NCBI RefSeq assembly: GCF_044762745.1
Contig: NZ_JBIWEX010000011.1
Location: forward strand, 62,001 to 126,000
Origin: Psychrobacillus sp044762745
Lineage (GTDB): Bacteria; Bacillota; Bacilli; Bacillales_A; Planococcaceae
Direction of reading: 5' to 3'
Length of the DNA: 64,000 nucleotides
This document shows, in pieces, positions 25,446 to 34,518 of this stretch. Numbering within the stretch: position 1 is the stretch's first letter; every line of letters begins with the position of its first letter. The translations under genes were made by a program, and so were the position numbers. Under the pieces are notes generated by a model. The model had not been told where the DNA came from. It saw nothing but the letters and a program-made list of their open reading frames with translations, and made no database searches.

Positions 25446-27569
25446 TTATGCTTTTCGAACAACAATTTCTTCATCCACAACATCTACATGGACCTTTTCA
25501 ATATGTTCTTCTTCCAAAATAAGATCTGTAAACGGATCCTCAATTTTATCTTGAATGACTCTGCGAAGAGGTCGAGCACCGAACCGTTTATCGTAACCTA
25601 GTTTGACCAATGCATGTTTTGCTTCTGAGGAAATCGTTATGTCAATATCATTTTCTGCAATCGTAGCTTGTAAATCTCCAAGCATCAAGTCCACGATTTC
25701 AAGTAAATTTTCTTCTGTTAGTTCATTGAATGCAACAATCGCATCAAAACGGTTGAGAAATTCCGGTTTGAAATAAGTCCCTAACATTTCGAGCATGTTG
25801 ACGGATTCATGTACTGTTTGATTGAACCCTACACTTACTTTTTTGTCGCCTGTTCCAGCGTTACTCGTCATAATGATGACCGTATCTTTGAAGCTGACTG
25901 TTCGGCCTTGCGAATCCGTTAACCGACCATCTTCCATTATTTGAAGGAACATATTTTGGACGTCTGGATGCGCCTTTTCGATTTCATCCAGCAGTAAAAT
26001 GGAATATGGATTACGGCGAACATGTTCTGTCAGTTGACCGGCTTCCTCATGTCCTATATATCCTGGAGGAGAGCCAATAATTTTAGATATCGAATGCTTC
26101 TCCATATATTCACTCATATCGAGACGGATTAACGAATCGCGTGAACCAAATAGTTCCTCTGCCAACACTTTTGTAATCTCCGTTTTACCGACACCTGTAG
26201 GACCGACAAATAAGAAAGAGCCAATTGGTCGATCTTTAGATTTGAGCCCTGCACGGCTGCGACGGATGGCTTTGGCAATTTTATCGACCGCATCTTGTTG
26301 GCCAATCACTTTTTTTCCGAGATTTTCTGCGATTCCCTTCATTTTCGCTTGTTCCGCCGTTTGTAGTTTTGTCACAGGAATTCCTGTTTTTTCTTCTACT
26401 ATCAACTCAATATCTGCAACCGTCACTTCTACTTGAGGGATGTCCCCATTTTGTTTCGCTTGTTCCAATTGTTTACGCAATTGAATTTCCTCTAAGCGTA
26501 AATTTGCCGCTTTCTCGTAGTTTTCCTTTTCTGCCGCTTTTTCTTTTTGTTGAATGACTTCGTTAAGACGTGTTACGATTGACTCTGAATCTGCTGATGT
26601 ATGTGCCAGATTTAACCTTGCCCCTACTTCATCCATCAAATCGATTGCTTTGTCTGGTAAAAATCTATCTTGAATATATCGTTGTGATAACGTAACACAA
26701 GCTTGAATCGCCTCATCCGGATAGCGTACTTCATGGAAATTTTCATAACGATCTTTAATCCCGTTTAAAATGTGAATCGTATCTTCCGTAGACGGTTCCT
26801 TCACAATAATCGGTTGGAAACGGCGCTCTAGTGCAGCGTCTTTTTCAATTTGACGATATTCTTTCAACGTCGTTGCACCTATAAGTTGCAGTTCCCCGCG
26901 TGCTAAAGCGGGTTTCAAAATATTCCCGGCATCCATTTTTGAACCTTCTGCCGTACCTGCCCCAACGAGTAAGTGGATTTCATCGACGAAGAGAATCACG
27001 TCTTTTCGTGTTTGAAGTTCTTCTATCAATTGTTTCATCCGTTCTTCGAATTGCCCTCGAATACCCGTGTTCGATACGAGTGAAGCGACATCTAACAAGT
27101 ACACTTGTTTGTTCAACAATTTCACAGGTACATCGCCTTCGTGGATTTTCACTGCAAGCCCCTCGGCAATGGCTGTTTTCCCAACACCCGGTTCTCCGAT
27201 TAAGACAGGATTATTTTTATTTCTTCTATTTAACGTTTCAATGACGCGCTTTACTTCTTGGTCACGTCCGATAACTGGGTCGATCCGCCCTTCTTTAGCA
27301 TCGTTTGATATATTTTTACCAAGTTTGTCTAACAAACTATTGCCATGATGTTCCTCGGCCTGTCTTGTTTGAGTTCGTGGCTTTTGACCGCCATTTGCTT
27401 TGGAAAAATGTTGTGCATCATTGCTAAATGACGGCATTTTTCCTGCAGTCAATTGTGATTGAATATCTTGAAAACAAGATTGACACAGGTGCATTTGCAT
27501 TCCTTGATGATTCACCTGCACTCTCAAACTCATCGTTGCGTCGTTTTTATTACAATGTTGACATTTCAT
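25446..27569 (-). CDS. clpE: ATP-dependent Clp protease ATPase subunit ClpE
   Basis: Hsp100 unfoldase that pairs with ClpP in heat and protein-damage stress. 707 residues. The N-terminal zinc finger, Cys-x2-Cys (CQHC) and Cys-x2-Cys (CQSC), is the mark that separates ClpE from ClpC. It is followed by AAA module 1 (Walker A GEPGVGKTAI), a UVR-like coiled segment with ENYEKAANLRLEEIQL, and AAA module 2 (GPTGVGKTEI). The start at 27569 has GGAGG at 8 nt. CtsR-type boxes overlap its promoter, as known for clpE in B. subtilis. Confidence 0.95.
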   Translation of the reverse strand: MKCQHCNKNDATMSLRVQVNHQGMQMHLCQSCFQDIQSQLTAGKMPSFSNDAQHFSKANGGQKPRTQTRQAEEHHGNSLLDKLGKNISNDAKEGRIDPVIGRDQEVKRVIETLNRRNKNNPVLIGEPGVGKTAIAEGLAVKIHEGDVPVKLLNKQVYLLDVASLVSNTGIRGQFEERMKQLIEELQTRKDVILFVDEIHLLVGAGTAEGSKMDAGNILKPALARGELQLIGATTLKEYRQIEKDAALERRFQPIIVKEPSTEDTIHILNGIKDRYENFHEVRYPDEAIQACVTLSQRYIQDRFLPDKAIDLMDEVGARLNLAHTSADSESIVTRLNEVIQQKEKAAEKENYEKAANLRLEEIQLRKQLEQAKQNGDIPQVEVTVADIELIVEEKTGIPVTKLQTAEQAKMKGIAENLGKKVIGQQDAVDKIAKAIRRSRAGLKSKDRPIGSFLFVGPTGVGKTEITKVLAEELFGSRDSLIRLDMSEYMEKHSISKIIGSPPGYIGHEEAGQLTEHVRRNPYSILLLDEIEKAHPDVQNMFLQIMEDGRLTDSQGRTVSFKDTVIIMTSNAGTGDKKVSVGFNQTVHESVNMLEMLGTYFKPEFLNRFDAIVAFNELTEENLLEIVDLMLGDLQATIAENDIDITISSEAKHALVKLGYDKRFGARPLRRVIQDKIEDPFTDLILEEEHIEKVHVDVVDEEIVVRKA

Positions 27570-27591
27570 ACTTGTTTCCTCCTTCAATTAA

Positions 27592-27648
27592 CCATTTGAC
27601 TTTGACTATCTTTAACCTTAGTATACACTGACCTATTTTGACTTTCAA
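27592..27648 (-). promoter_or_regulatory. clpE promoter with CtsR operators
   Basis: On the minus strand TTGAAA (27643-27648), 17 nt, TATACT (27620-27625). The spacer holds AGTCAAAATAGGTCAGT (27627-27643), one mismatch from the CtsR box RGTCAAANANRGTCAAA. A second, compressed heptad pair AGTCAAAGTCAAA follows at 27595-27607. CtsR would block RNA polymerase. Confidence 0.8.
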
Positions 27649-27740
27649 ATTATTTGCTTGGGTTTTGATTGGATTCATTACATCCTAAAATTAACTACTA
27701 CTAGCAATGGAATACATCAGACATGAATAGATAACAAATA

Positions 27741-27786
27741 AAAACTGCCCAGAAATCCGTCAGTTAGATTTCTGGGCAGTTTTTTA
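27741..27786 (-). terminator. Terminator of yqkK-like gene
   Basis: Stem AACTGCCCAGAAATC / GATTTCTGGGCAGTT, with A and T runs on both sides, 14 nt beyond the stop of the gene at 27800. Confidence 0.85.
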
Positions 27787-27799
27787 TTTTGTAATTCAC

Positions 27800-28051
27800 T
27801 TAAAACTTCGAACCGCCATACCCATACTCATCAAGTAGCTCTTCAAAAGTTTTATTTTTTTCTTTTTGCTTTTTTTCAAAAGCAAGCTGTGCTTGTCTTT
27901 CTTCTTCTTTCGCTTGCTCTTTTGCTACTAGTTGTTTCTTTGTTTCTTTTAATTTATCCAGCACATCGGAAGAAAGCTGATCAAATAGACCATTTCCTTC
28001 TTCTTTTTTTGCTACTGGCTTTACTTGTTGTTTTTGTTTTTTCTTTGCCAA
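27800..28051 (-). CDS. yqkK: YqkK-like protein (DUF3886)
   Basis: 83 residues, very rich in Lys, Glu and Gln, mostly a charged coiled coil. It starts MAKKKQKQ and ends in the family's FEELLDEYG motif and a short GGSKF tail. The TTG at 28051 with GAAGG at 7 nt is preferred over the GTG three codons earlier. It is 18 nt downstream of the thiolase gene and probably co-transcribed. Function unknown. Confidence 0.75.
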   Translation of the reverse strand: MAKKKQKQQVKPVAKKEEGNGLFDQLSSDVLDKLKETKKQLVAKEQAKEEERQAQLAFEKKQKEKNKTFEELLDEYGYGGSKF

Positions 28052-28069
28052 ATGGTTCACCTTCTTATG

Positions 28070-29251
28070 TTAACGTTTAACGATTGTCGCTACTCCTTGT
28101 CCTCCGCCGATACAAAGCGTTGCAAGGCCTGTTTTCGCATCTTGTTTCTCCATTTCATGAAGTAAAGATACTAAAATACGTGCACCACTTGCACCGATTG
28201 GGTGACCAAGTGCAATAGCTCCACCGTTCACATTTAGTTTATCATGATTAAATGATAATTCTCTATCGACTGCAATCGATTGTGCCGCAAACGCTTCATT
28301 TGCTTCGATTAAATCAATATCACTAAGCGCTATTTGCGATTTTTGTAACACTTTTTTTACTGCTTCCACAGGTCCAATTCCCATGACACTTGGATCTACT
28401 CCGGCAGATGCATTTGCAACAATAGTAGCTAGTGGTGTTATCCCTAATTCTTCCGCTTTTGCTTTAGACATAACGACTACAGCAGCTGCTCCGTCATTAA
28501 TACCAGAAGCATTTCCTGCAGTTACGGATCCATCCTTCTTAAATGCTGGACGAAGCGTACTTAATTTTTCTTGGGTTGATCCTTTTTTCGGATATTCATC
28601 CGTATCAAAAATGATTGGATCTCCTTTACGTTGTGGAATTTCTACCGGTACGATTTCATCCGCAAATTTTCCTTCTGCTATGGCGTTTACAGCTCGCGCT
28701 TGTGATCTCGCTGAAAAAGCATCTTGCTCTTCTCTTGTAATATTATACTGATCGCACAAGTTTTCTGCAGTAATTCCCATGTGATAGTCGTTAAATGCAC
28801 ACCATAAACCATCAGAAATCATACTATCTACCACTTTTTGATCGCCCATGCGGAAGCCATCTCTAGCATTTTTTAATAGATAAGGGGCTTGGCTCATATT
28901 TTCCATTCCACCAGCAACGATAATGTCCGCATCCCCAGCAATGATTGCTTGTGTCGCAAGGTGGATTGCTTTAAGACCAGATCCACAAACTTTGTTAATA
29001 GTTAGAGCTGGCACAGCTACAGGTAGGCCGGCTTGGATGGAAGCTTGTCTCGCTGGATTTTGTCCTAAGCCCGCTTGAAGTACATTCCCCATAATCACTT
29101 CATCTACCGACTCTTTCGATACACCTGCTTTTTCTAATGCTTGTTCAATAACAATGGCACCTAACTTAGTTGCTGGCACATCTTTTAATGCTCCTTGAAA
29201 GGAACCAATTGCCGTTCTAACTGCACTTACGATAACAACTTCGTTTGTCAT
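28070..29251 (-). CDS. Acetyl-CoA acetyltransferase (thiolase)
   Basis: 393 residues. Catalytic Cys in INKVCGSGLKA, then NEAFAAQ, the GHPIGASGARI His loop and the CIGGGQG Cys loop, all intact. It condenses two acetyl-CoA or cleaves acetoacetyl-CoA. Start at 29251 (ATG with GGAGG at 8 nt). It could also consume acetoacetyl-CoA derived from the aromatic cluster 16 kb away, but nothing in the sequence links the two. Confidence 0.92.
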   Translation of the reverse strand: MTNEVVIVSAVRTAIGSFQGALKDVPATKLGAIVIEQALEKAGVSKESVDEVIMGNVLQAGLGQNPARQASIQAGLPVAVPALTINKVCGSGLKAIHLATQAIIAGDADIIVAGGMENMSQAPYLLKNARDGFRMGDQKVVDSMISDGLWCAFNDYHMGITAENLCDQYNITREEQDAFSARSQARAVNAIAEGKFADEIVPVEIPQRKGDPIIFDTDEYPKKGSTQEKLSTLRPAFKKDGSVTAGNASGINDGAAAVVVMSKAKAEELGITPLATIVANASAGVDPSVMGIGPVEAVKKVLQKSQIALSDIDLIEANEAFAAQSIAVDRELSFNHDKLNVNGGAIALGHPIGASGARILVSLLHEMEKQDAKTGLATLCIGGGQGVATIVKR

Positions 29252-29390
29252 ATTCATTTCCTCCTCATTTTCCCTATATTTTTACCCATCTTCGACTTCC
29301 CTTTTAATTCTACTAAATATCTTTAAAAGTTGCTTGTTTAAGCAACGATTCTTACAATAGAATTGGAGGGTTGCTCATTACTAGTTTATC

Positions 29391-29657
29391 AAAGAAGCTG
29401 ACAATTATCGAGATAGACTACGGGACGGAATACAAAACGAAAATAATAGAATTAAAACAACTGCAAAAAGTATGCATGAACTTCTACCAATTGTGGAAAA
29501 ATTATTAGAAGAAGGATATTTCTTATGAGCAATTAGTTTAAGTGGTAGTCCTTTTACTCTTTTTGCCACAGAATATGTAGCAACCGAAGATGTTGTGAAT
29601 ATGCTAAAACAAATGAGCATCGACACAAATATGTATAAATTATCCAGAAGTAAGTAG
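29391..29657 (+). pseudogene. Broken ORF upstream of the YqkD-like gene
   Basis: A plus-strand frame of 88 codons is interrupted by one TGA at 29526. Before it the frame reads like a helical protein (RIKTTAKSMHELLPIVEKLL); after it, AISLSGSPFTLFATEYVATE follows with ordinary coding composition. It ends 11 nt before the next gene. No good start codon or RBS is in frame. I do not recognise the family. Confidence 0.4.
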
Positions 29658-29668
29658 GAGTGGAGGCT

Positions 29669-30598
29669 ATGAAGAAAAGAGTAATCGTTTGGACGAGTAT
29701 TTTTACAAGCGCTATCACAGCGATCACCACCGTATTTGGTTTTATTGTTACGAACAAGCTCATGTATATGAAGAAAAAAGAAAATGATTTCATATTGAAT
29801 CGTGAAATTACGTCAAAACGACTAGACGAGGCTTGGTTTCGTGCAGTGAATAAAACAGAACAGTGGATCGAGTCAAAAAATGGATATTCTTTAAAAGCAA
29901 TTTTTGTAGAACCACTGGAAACAAAAAACTATGTAATTATTTGCCATGGTGTGACCGAAAATAAAATTAATTCGCTTCGCTTTGTACGGATGTTTGAAAG
30001 ACTCGGGTTCAACAGTGTCGTCTATGATCATCGAAGACATGGGGATTCTGGTGGAAAAACGACTAGTTTCGGTTTTTATGAAAAGATCGATTTACAATCT
30101 ATTGTAGAAGTAGTACGTGATCGAGCAGGAGATAACGCGGTAATCGGCATACATGGTGAATCGATGGGTGCAGCAACTATGCTACTATATGCAGGTTCTA
30201 TAAAAGATGACGCAGATTTTTATATTTCTGATTGTGCATTTTCTAATTTTGAAGAGCAAGTTTCTCATATCATAAAACAAACAACCCCACTACGTACAGG
30301 GCTTGCCATTCGATTTGCTAATTTGTTTTTAAAAATGCGGGACGGCTATACATTAAATCTAGTGTCGCCAATTGATGTAGTAGATAAGATTAAAAAGCCA
30401 GTGCTATTTATTCATAGTTTACAGGATGATTTTATACTTCCGAAAATGACCGAAGAATTATTCGAGCAGAAAAAAGGGCCTAAGACAATAAAACTATTTG
30501 ATATTGGCTTGCACGCAAAATCGTTTAACGAAAATAGTGAAGGATATGAGCAAGTCGTTGCAGACTTTTTACTAGAAAATAAGTTACTGAATAAGTAA
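29669..30598 (+). CDS. Membrane-anchored alpha/beta hydrolase (YqkD-like)
   Basis: 309 residues. One N-terminal membrane helix (about 7-28), then an alpha/beta hydrolase fold. It shows the nucleophile elbow GESMG, an oxyanion segment ICHGVTENK, an acidic residue in HSLQDDFILP, and a His near the C-terminus (LHAKSF). Start at the ATG at 29669 with AGGAG at 8 nt. Substrate unknown; likely an envelope-side esterase or peptidase-like enzyme. Confidence 0.85.
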   Translation: MKKRVIVWTSIFTSAITAITTVFGFIVTNKLMYMKKKENDFILNREITSKRLDEAWFRAVNKTEQWIESKNGYSLKAIFVEPLETKNYVIICHGVTENKINSLRFVRMFERLGFNSVVYDHRRHGDSGGKTTSFGFYEKIDLQSIVEVVRDRAGDNAVIGIHGESMGAATMLLYAGSIKDDADFYISDCAFSNFEEQVSHIIKQTTPLRTGLAIRFANLFLKMRDGYTLNLVSPIDVVDKIKKPVLFIHSLQDDFILPKMTEELFEQKKGPKTIKLFDIGLHAKSFNENSEGYEQVVADFLLENKLLNK

Positions 30599-30623
30599 AA
30601 AGCACTCTTTGTAGAGTGCTTTT
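30597..30623. terminator. Bidirectional terminator
   Basis: Stem AAAAGCACTCT / AGAGTGCTTTT between two converging genes. Confidence 0.85.
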
Positions 30624-30843
30624 ATTTATTTTGCATTTTATTCATTTGGTTCATCATTTGTTTCACTTGTTTTTCAGAAGGCTTACGTCCCATTTGCGCC
30701 ATCATCATTCGAAGCATTTGTTCATTAATAGGTGGATTTTCTTTTAAGTATTTCATCATATATTGACGTGCTGCAAAGAAACCAGCAACTGCACCAACGA
30801 TTAACCCAGCGATTACAATAATAATCCATATCCAAGTCTGCAT
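30622..30843 (-). CDS. yneF: YneF family membrane protein (UPF0154)
   Basis: 73 residues. One N-terminal membrane helix with small-residue packing (GLIVGAVAGFFAARQYM), then a Met- and Gln-rich amphipathic tail with NPPINEQMLRMMMAQMGRKPS, the family signature. It lies downstream of tkt as in B. subtilis, though sirA/yneE is missing between them. Function unknown. Confidence 0.93.
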   Translation of the reverse strand: MQTWIWIIIVIAGLIVGAVAGFFAARQYMMKYLKENPPINEQMLRMMMAQMGRKPSEKQVKQMMNQMNKMQNK

Positions 30844-30936
30844 ATTTTTTTCCTCCTTTACGTACTTGTCTACGTGTACAAGACACCACTGAAAATTATA
30901 CTATATATTTCCCATGTATTCTATATAAATTAAAAG

Positions 30937-30986
30937 AAAAAAGCAATTCGAATACTATTAACGACAAGTATTCGAACTGCTTTTTT
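30937..30986 (-). terminator. Terminator of tkt
   Basis: Stem AAAAGCAATTCGAATACT / AGTATTCGAACTGCTTTT with a T-run on the minus side, 8 nt beyond the tkt stop. Confidence 0.85.
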
Positions 30987-30993
30987 GCTTTGT

Positions 30994-32994
30994 TTATTTT
31001 TGAAGTAAGTTTTTCATTTTCGATACAACATTTTCTACAGAGAAACCGTACTCTTTCATGACAATTTCACCTGGTGCACTTGCACCGAACTGATCAATCG
31101 CAATTACGTCTCCTTCAAATCCAACATAACGATGCCATCCTAGAGATGCTCCCATTTCAATCGCTAATCGTTTTGTTAAATGAGATGGTAATACAGATTG
31201 TTTATAGGCTGCATCTTGTTTCTCAAATAAATCCCATGATGGCATCGAAACAACAGAAACTTGAATGTCTTCGTTGGCAAGCGCTGCCTGCGCTTCTACT
31301 GCAAGACTTACTTCTGAACCTGTAGCAAGTAGAATTGCTTCTGCGTTATCATTTGGTGAAATTACATATGCTCCTCTTGCTACTCCTTCACTCGCTTGCT
31401 CTACAGAACCTTTTAATGTTGGTAAGTTTTGACGAGATAAAACAAGCACAGTAGGATGATCTTTCGCAGAGACAGCAAGTTTCCATGCCTCCGCCGTTTC
31501 GTTTGCATCTGCAGGACGCACTACTGATAATCCTGGCATTGCGCGTAATGAAGCTAAATGCTCAATTGGTTCATGTGTTGGTCCGTCTTCCCCAACTGCA
31601 ATACTATCATGTGTAAATACGTATGTTACTGGTAGTCCCATAAGCGCCGATAAACGAATGGCTGGTCGTACATAATCACTAAATACGAAGAATGTTCCAC
31701 CGAAAACGTTCAAGCCTCCATGAAGTGCCATACCGTTTAATGCAGCACCCATAGCGAATTCACGCACACCGAACCAAATATTTTTGCCTGCATAATTCTC
31801 AACGGCAAAATCTCCTGCATTTTTCATCGTTGTTTTGTTTGAACCTGCTAAATCTGCACTTCCTCCAAAGAACGAAGGTAGATTTTGAGCAATCGCATTA
31901 ATCGCATCACCTGACGCAGAACGAGTTGCATGGGATGATCCTTCTTCATATGTCTTCAAGGCATCTGCAAAATTCGCTGGTAACTCTCCACTAATTGCTT
32001 GCTTTAGTGTAGTAGCAAGCTCAGGAAATGCTGCTTCATAAGCACTAAACGTTTCATTCCATGCTGATTCTTCTTTAACACCTTGGCGTTCTGAAGCTTG
32101 TTTGAATGTTTCATACACTTCTTCCGGCACATGGAAATCCCCTTCGTATGCCCATTCGTATGCCGCTTTTGCTAAAGCAGTTTCATCTTTACCTAAAGGC
32201 ATACCGTGTGCGTCCGATTTACCCGCTCTATTTGGAGAACCAAAACCTATTACTGTTTTTACTTCAATGATCGTTGGTTTATCATTTTGTGATTTTGCTT
32301 TATCGATTGCAGCGGAAATTTCAGTGATATCATTTCCGTCTTTTACTAAAATATAGTTCCAACCATAAGATTCAAATCGTTTCTCAATTTTCTCAGAGAA
32401 AGATTTATGTAAATCTCCATCTAGAGAGATGTCATTACTATCATATAAAACGACTAACTTATCTAATTGTAAATGTCCTGCAAGCGAGATTGCCTCTGCT
32501 GCAACACCTTCCATTAAATCGCCGTCCCCACAAAGGGCATATGTGTAATGATCAACAATAGCATGATTATCTTTATTGTATGTAGCGGCTAAATGAGCTT
32601 CTGCCATCGCCATACCTACTGCCATTCCAATTCCTTGTCCAAGAGGACCTGTTGTTGCTTCTACACCAGCAGTATGACCAAACTCTGGATGTCCTGGAGT
32701 TTTAGAGCCCCACTGTCTGAAATTTTTAATCTCTTCCATTGGTAGATCGTATCCACCAAGATGAAGTAGACTATAAAGAAGCATCGAACCATGACCAGCG
32801 GATAAAACAAAACGGTCACGATTGAACCAATTTGGGTTATTAGGATTGTGACGTAAATGCTTTGTCCATAATGTATAAGCCATTGGTGCAGCTCCCATTG
32901 GAAGACCTGGATGGCCTGAATTCGCTTTATCAATGGCATCAATAGATAATGTACGAATTGTATTAATTGCAAGTAAATCTGACTGTAATGACAT
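30994..32994 (-). CDS. tkt: Transketolase
   Basis: ThDP-dependent enzyme of the non-oxidative pentose phosphate pathway. 666 residues. The N-terminal half has GHPGLPMGAAP and the ThDP motif GDGDLMEGVAAEA; the middle domain has the catalytic THDSIAVGEDGPTHEP segment. Start at the ATG at 32994, with GAGAGG at 9 nt; an in-frame ATG three codons upstream abuts that site. Confidence 0.96.
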   Translation of the reverse strand: MSLQSDLLAINTIRTLSIDAIDKANSGHPGLPMGAAPMAYTLWTKHLRHNPNNPNWFNRDRFVLSAGHGSMLLYSLLHLGGYDLPMEEIKNFRQWGSKTPGHPEFGHTAGVEATTGPLGQGIGMAVGMAMAEAHLAATYNKDNHAIVDHYTYALCGDGDLMEGVAAEAISLAGHLQLDKLVVLYDSNDISLDGDLHKSFSEKIEKRFESYGWNYILVKDGNDITEISAAIDKAKSQNDKPTIIEVKTVIGFGSPNRAGKSDAHGMPLGKDETALAKAAYEWAYEGDFHVPEEVYETFKQASERQGVKEESAWNETFSAYEAAFPELATTLKQAISGELPANFADALKTYEEGSSHATRSASGDAINAIAQNLPSFFGGSADLAGSNKTTMKNAGDFAVENYAGKNIWFGVREFAMGAALNGMALHGGLNVFGGTFFVFSDYVRPAIRLSALMGLPVTYVFTHDSIAVGEDGPTHEPIEHLASLRAMPGLSVVRPADANETAEAWKLAVSAKDHPTVLVLSRQNLPTLKGSVEQASEGVARGAYVISPNDNAEAILLATGSEVSLAVEAQAALANEDIQVSVVSMPSWDLFEKQDAAYKQSVLPSHLTKRLAIEMGASLGWHRYVGFEGDVIAIDQFGASAPGEIVMKEYGFSVENVVSKMKNLLQK

Positions 32995-33082
32995 AAATGA
33001 CATCCTCTCGAACAAAATTTTTATCTATAGTACTAGTTTAGACAACAATGCGCCTATTATCAATGGTTTCTGAAATGATTAA

Positions 33083-33316
33083 TTAATTCAAAAACTTCCC
33101 TTTTTTCGCTTGTTGCACCTTCGGAGGAGTGACGTCATTTCCAGCGGGGTCAATAATTTTAACACTTTCAATTGTATCCCTCATTGTAGATCGAAACGTT
33201 TCTAAGTATTCTTTTCTTAGTGCGCTTTGTTCTTTGGCTTCTTCTATCGATAATCCTGTTGTTTTAGATTTTTTGGAGAGCTCGCTAATGCGTGCTAGTT
33301 TTTGTTTACTTAACAT
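33083..33316 (-). CDS. ynzC: YnzC family protein (DUF896)
   Basis: 77 residues. Family hallmark KKSKTTGLSIEEAKEQ in a helical hairpin, with an unstructured basic tail. In B. subtilis it belongs to the SOS-induced yneA-yneB-ynzC operon; here the order is the same. Role unknown. Start at ATG 33316 with AAAGGA at 8 nt. Confidence 0.92.
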   Translation of the reverse strand: MLSKQKLARISELSKKSKTTGLSIEEAKEQSALRKEYLETFRSTMRDTIESVKIIDPAGNDVTPPKVQQAKKGKFLN

Positions 33317-33381
33317 ATAAATCATCCTTTCCTTTTGTACCTCTTATAAAGGTAAGGAAAAAACAGACAGAGTGCAAGTCT

Positions 33382-34029
33382 TTACACTTCCTGAGACTCC
33401 ATAAATTCAATATATCTGCGATGAACAGTTGCTTTACTAATTTCAAAGCCTAATCCTTTTAAAGTGGATGCTATTTCTTCGTACGTTAACCCGGCATTTC
33501 GAAGTCTTACAATTTCATCAACGGGTGCATCAATCCGTTCTCTTCCTTCCGGATTTCCCTTTGCTTTTAAGTTTTTCTCTGGTCGAAATCCTTGCGAAAC
33601 TGCTCGCTTCATACCCCGCTTTATCTTCGCATTATGAAGTTTTCGTTGATACTCCTCCACAAGTGCTAAAATTTCTAACAACATGGAATCCATCTCATTT
33701 AAATTTAATATTCCTTTATCTTGTAAAGTGAAGACAGAAGTATTTGTTTTTTGGAGTAAATGGAGCACAGCCATTCGACCATTTCCGCGACCTATCCGGG
33801 TCTCATCTTGGACAAAAACTGCAGTAATATCGAAGTCTTTTACATATGTGAGTAAGTCAAGTAACCCGTCGCGTTGAATATCATAACCACTATGTTGGTC
33901 TGTAAAAACTTCGCTAACTTCATAACCTTGACTCTGTGCAAATTCCATTAATTCTTCTTGTTGTCTAGTTAAAGAAGATTCTTGTGTTTCTTTTTCCGTA
34001 CTTACACGGCAATATATTACTGCTTTCAA
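33382..34029 (-). CDS. yneB: YneB-type serine resolvase
   Basis: 215 residues. N-terminal serine recombinase domain with the catalytic Ser in YCRVSTEKE and conserved Arg residues in QDETRIGRG, then a C-terminal helix-turn-helix (TYEEIASTLKGLGFEISKATVHRR). It belongs to the SOS operon behind yneA, overlapping it by 4 nt. No phage or transposon genes surround it. Confidence 0.92.
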   Translation of the reverse strand: MKAVIYCRVSTEKETQESSLTRQQEELMEFAQSQGYEVSEVFTDQHSGYDIQRDGLLDLLTYVKDFDITAVFVQDETRIGRGNGRMAVLHLLQKTNTSVFTLQDKGILNLNEMDSMLLEILALVEEYQRKLHNAKIKRGMKRAVSQGFRPEKNLKAKGNPEGRERIDAPVDEIVRLRNAGLTYEEIASTLKGLGFEISKATVHRRYIEFMESQEV

Positions 34030-34343
34030 TTACTATCACTCGCTATCTCTGTACCATGATCGAAATGAAAATTATCTTTTACCTCCGGAATGACAAGCAT
34101 GTCCCCTGCTTTAATATGGGAGGTTTGTAGGTTATTCATGACCATCACGTTTTTTATCCATGCTTCTTTTGGTTCGTTCATTGCAAACTTATTTGCAAGT
34201 TCCCATAAAGAGTCACCTTGTTCTATTTTAATTTGATAATGTTGTTCTGTCGACATTGTATTGGAGATTATTAGTGTCATAAAAAAAGCAACACTTAATC
34301 CTAAAAATAAAGTAATAAAATAGTTTTTTTTCATCCAATTCAT
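34026..34343 (-). CDS. yneA: Cell division suppressor YneA
   Basis: 105 residues. An N-terminal membrane helix (about 7-28) followed by an extracellular LysM domain with QGDSLWELANKF and ending IKAGDMLVIPE. In B. subtilis YneA delays septation during the SOS response. GGGGG precedes the ATG. Transcribed divergently from lexA across four LexA-like boxes. Confidence 0.93.
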   Translation of the reverse strand: MNWMKKNYFITLFLGLSVAFFMTLIISNTMSTEQHYQIKIEQGDSLWELANKFAMNEPKEAWIKNVMVMNNLQTSHIKAGDMLVIPEVKDNFHFDHGTEIASDSN

Positions 34344-34360
34344 GTGAAATCCCCCTAATT

Positions 34361-34440
34361 AGAATGTTTGTTCGGAATGTATGTTCTAATAATAAAGCGA
34401 ACATTTGTTTTTGTCAACAATTATTAGAACCTATGTTTGC
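34361..34440. promoter_or_regulatory. Four LexA-like boxes between yneA and lexA
   Basis: Matches to the Bacillus consensus CGAACRNRYGTTYC: AGAATGTTTGTTCG (34361), GGAATGTATGTTCT (34374), CGAACATTTGTTT (34398) and AGAACCTATGTTTG (34426). The third is closest. Boxes 1-2 suit yneA and box 4 overlaps the lexA -35. Confidence 0.8.
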
Positions 34441-34465
34441 ATAAAGTGTGAGAGACTGTTATACT
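34437..34465 (+). promoter_or_regulatory. lexA promoter
   Basis: TTGCAT (34437-34442), 17 nt, TATACT (34460-34465). The -35 lies against the fourth LexA box, so lexA should be autoregulated. Confidence 0.8.
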
Positions 34466-34518
34466 AATAGTAAGAAAGAATTTAGTATGAAAATGACTAT
34501 TAAAAAGAGGTGAACTCA

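Noticed and set aside
33382..34029. Serine recombinase considered as a transposon resolvase
   Set aside because: It is the conserved SOS-operon YneB beside yneA and ynzC.
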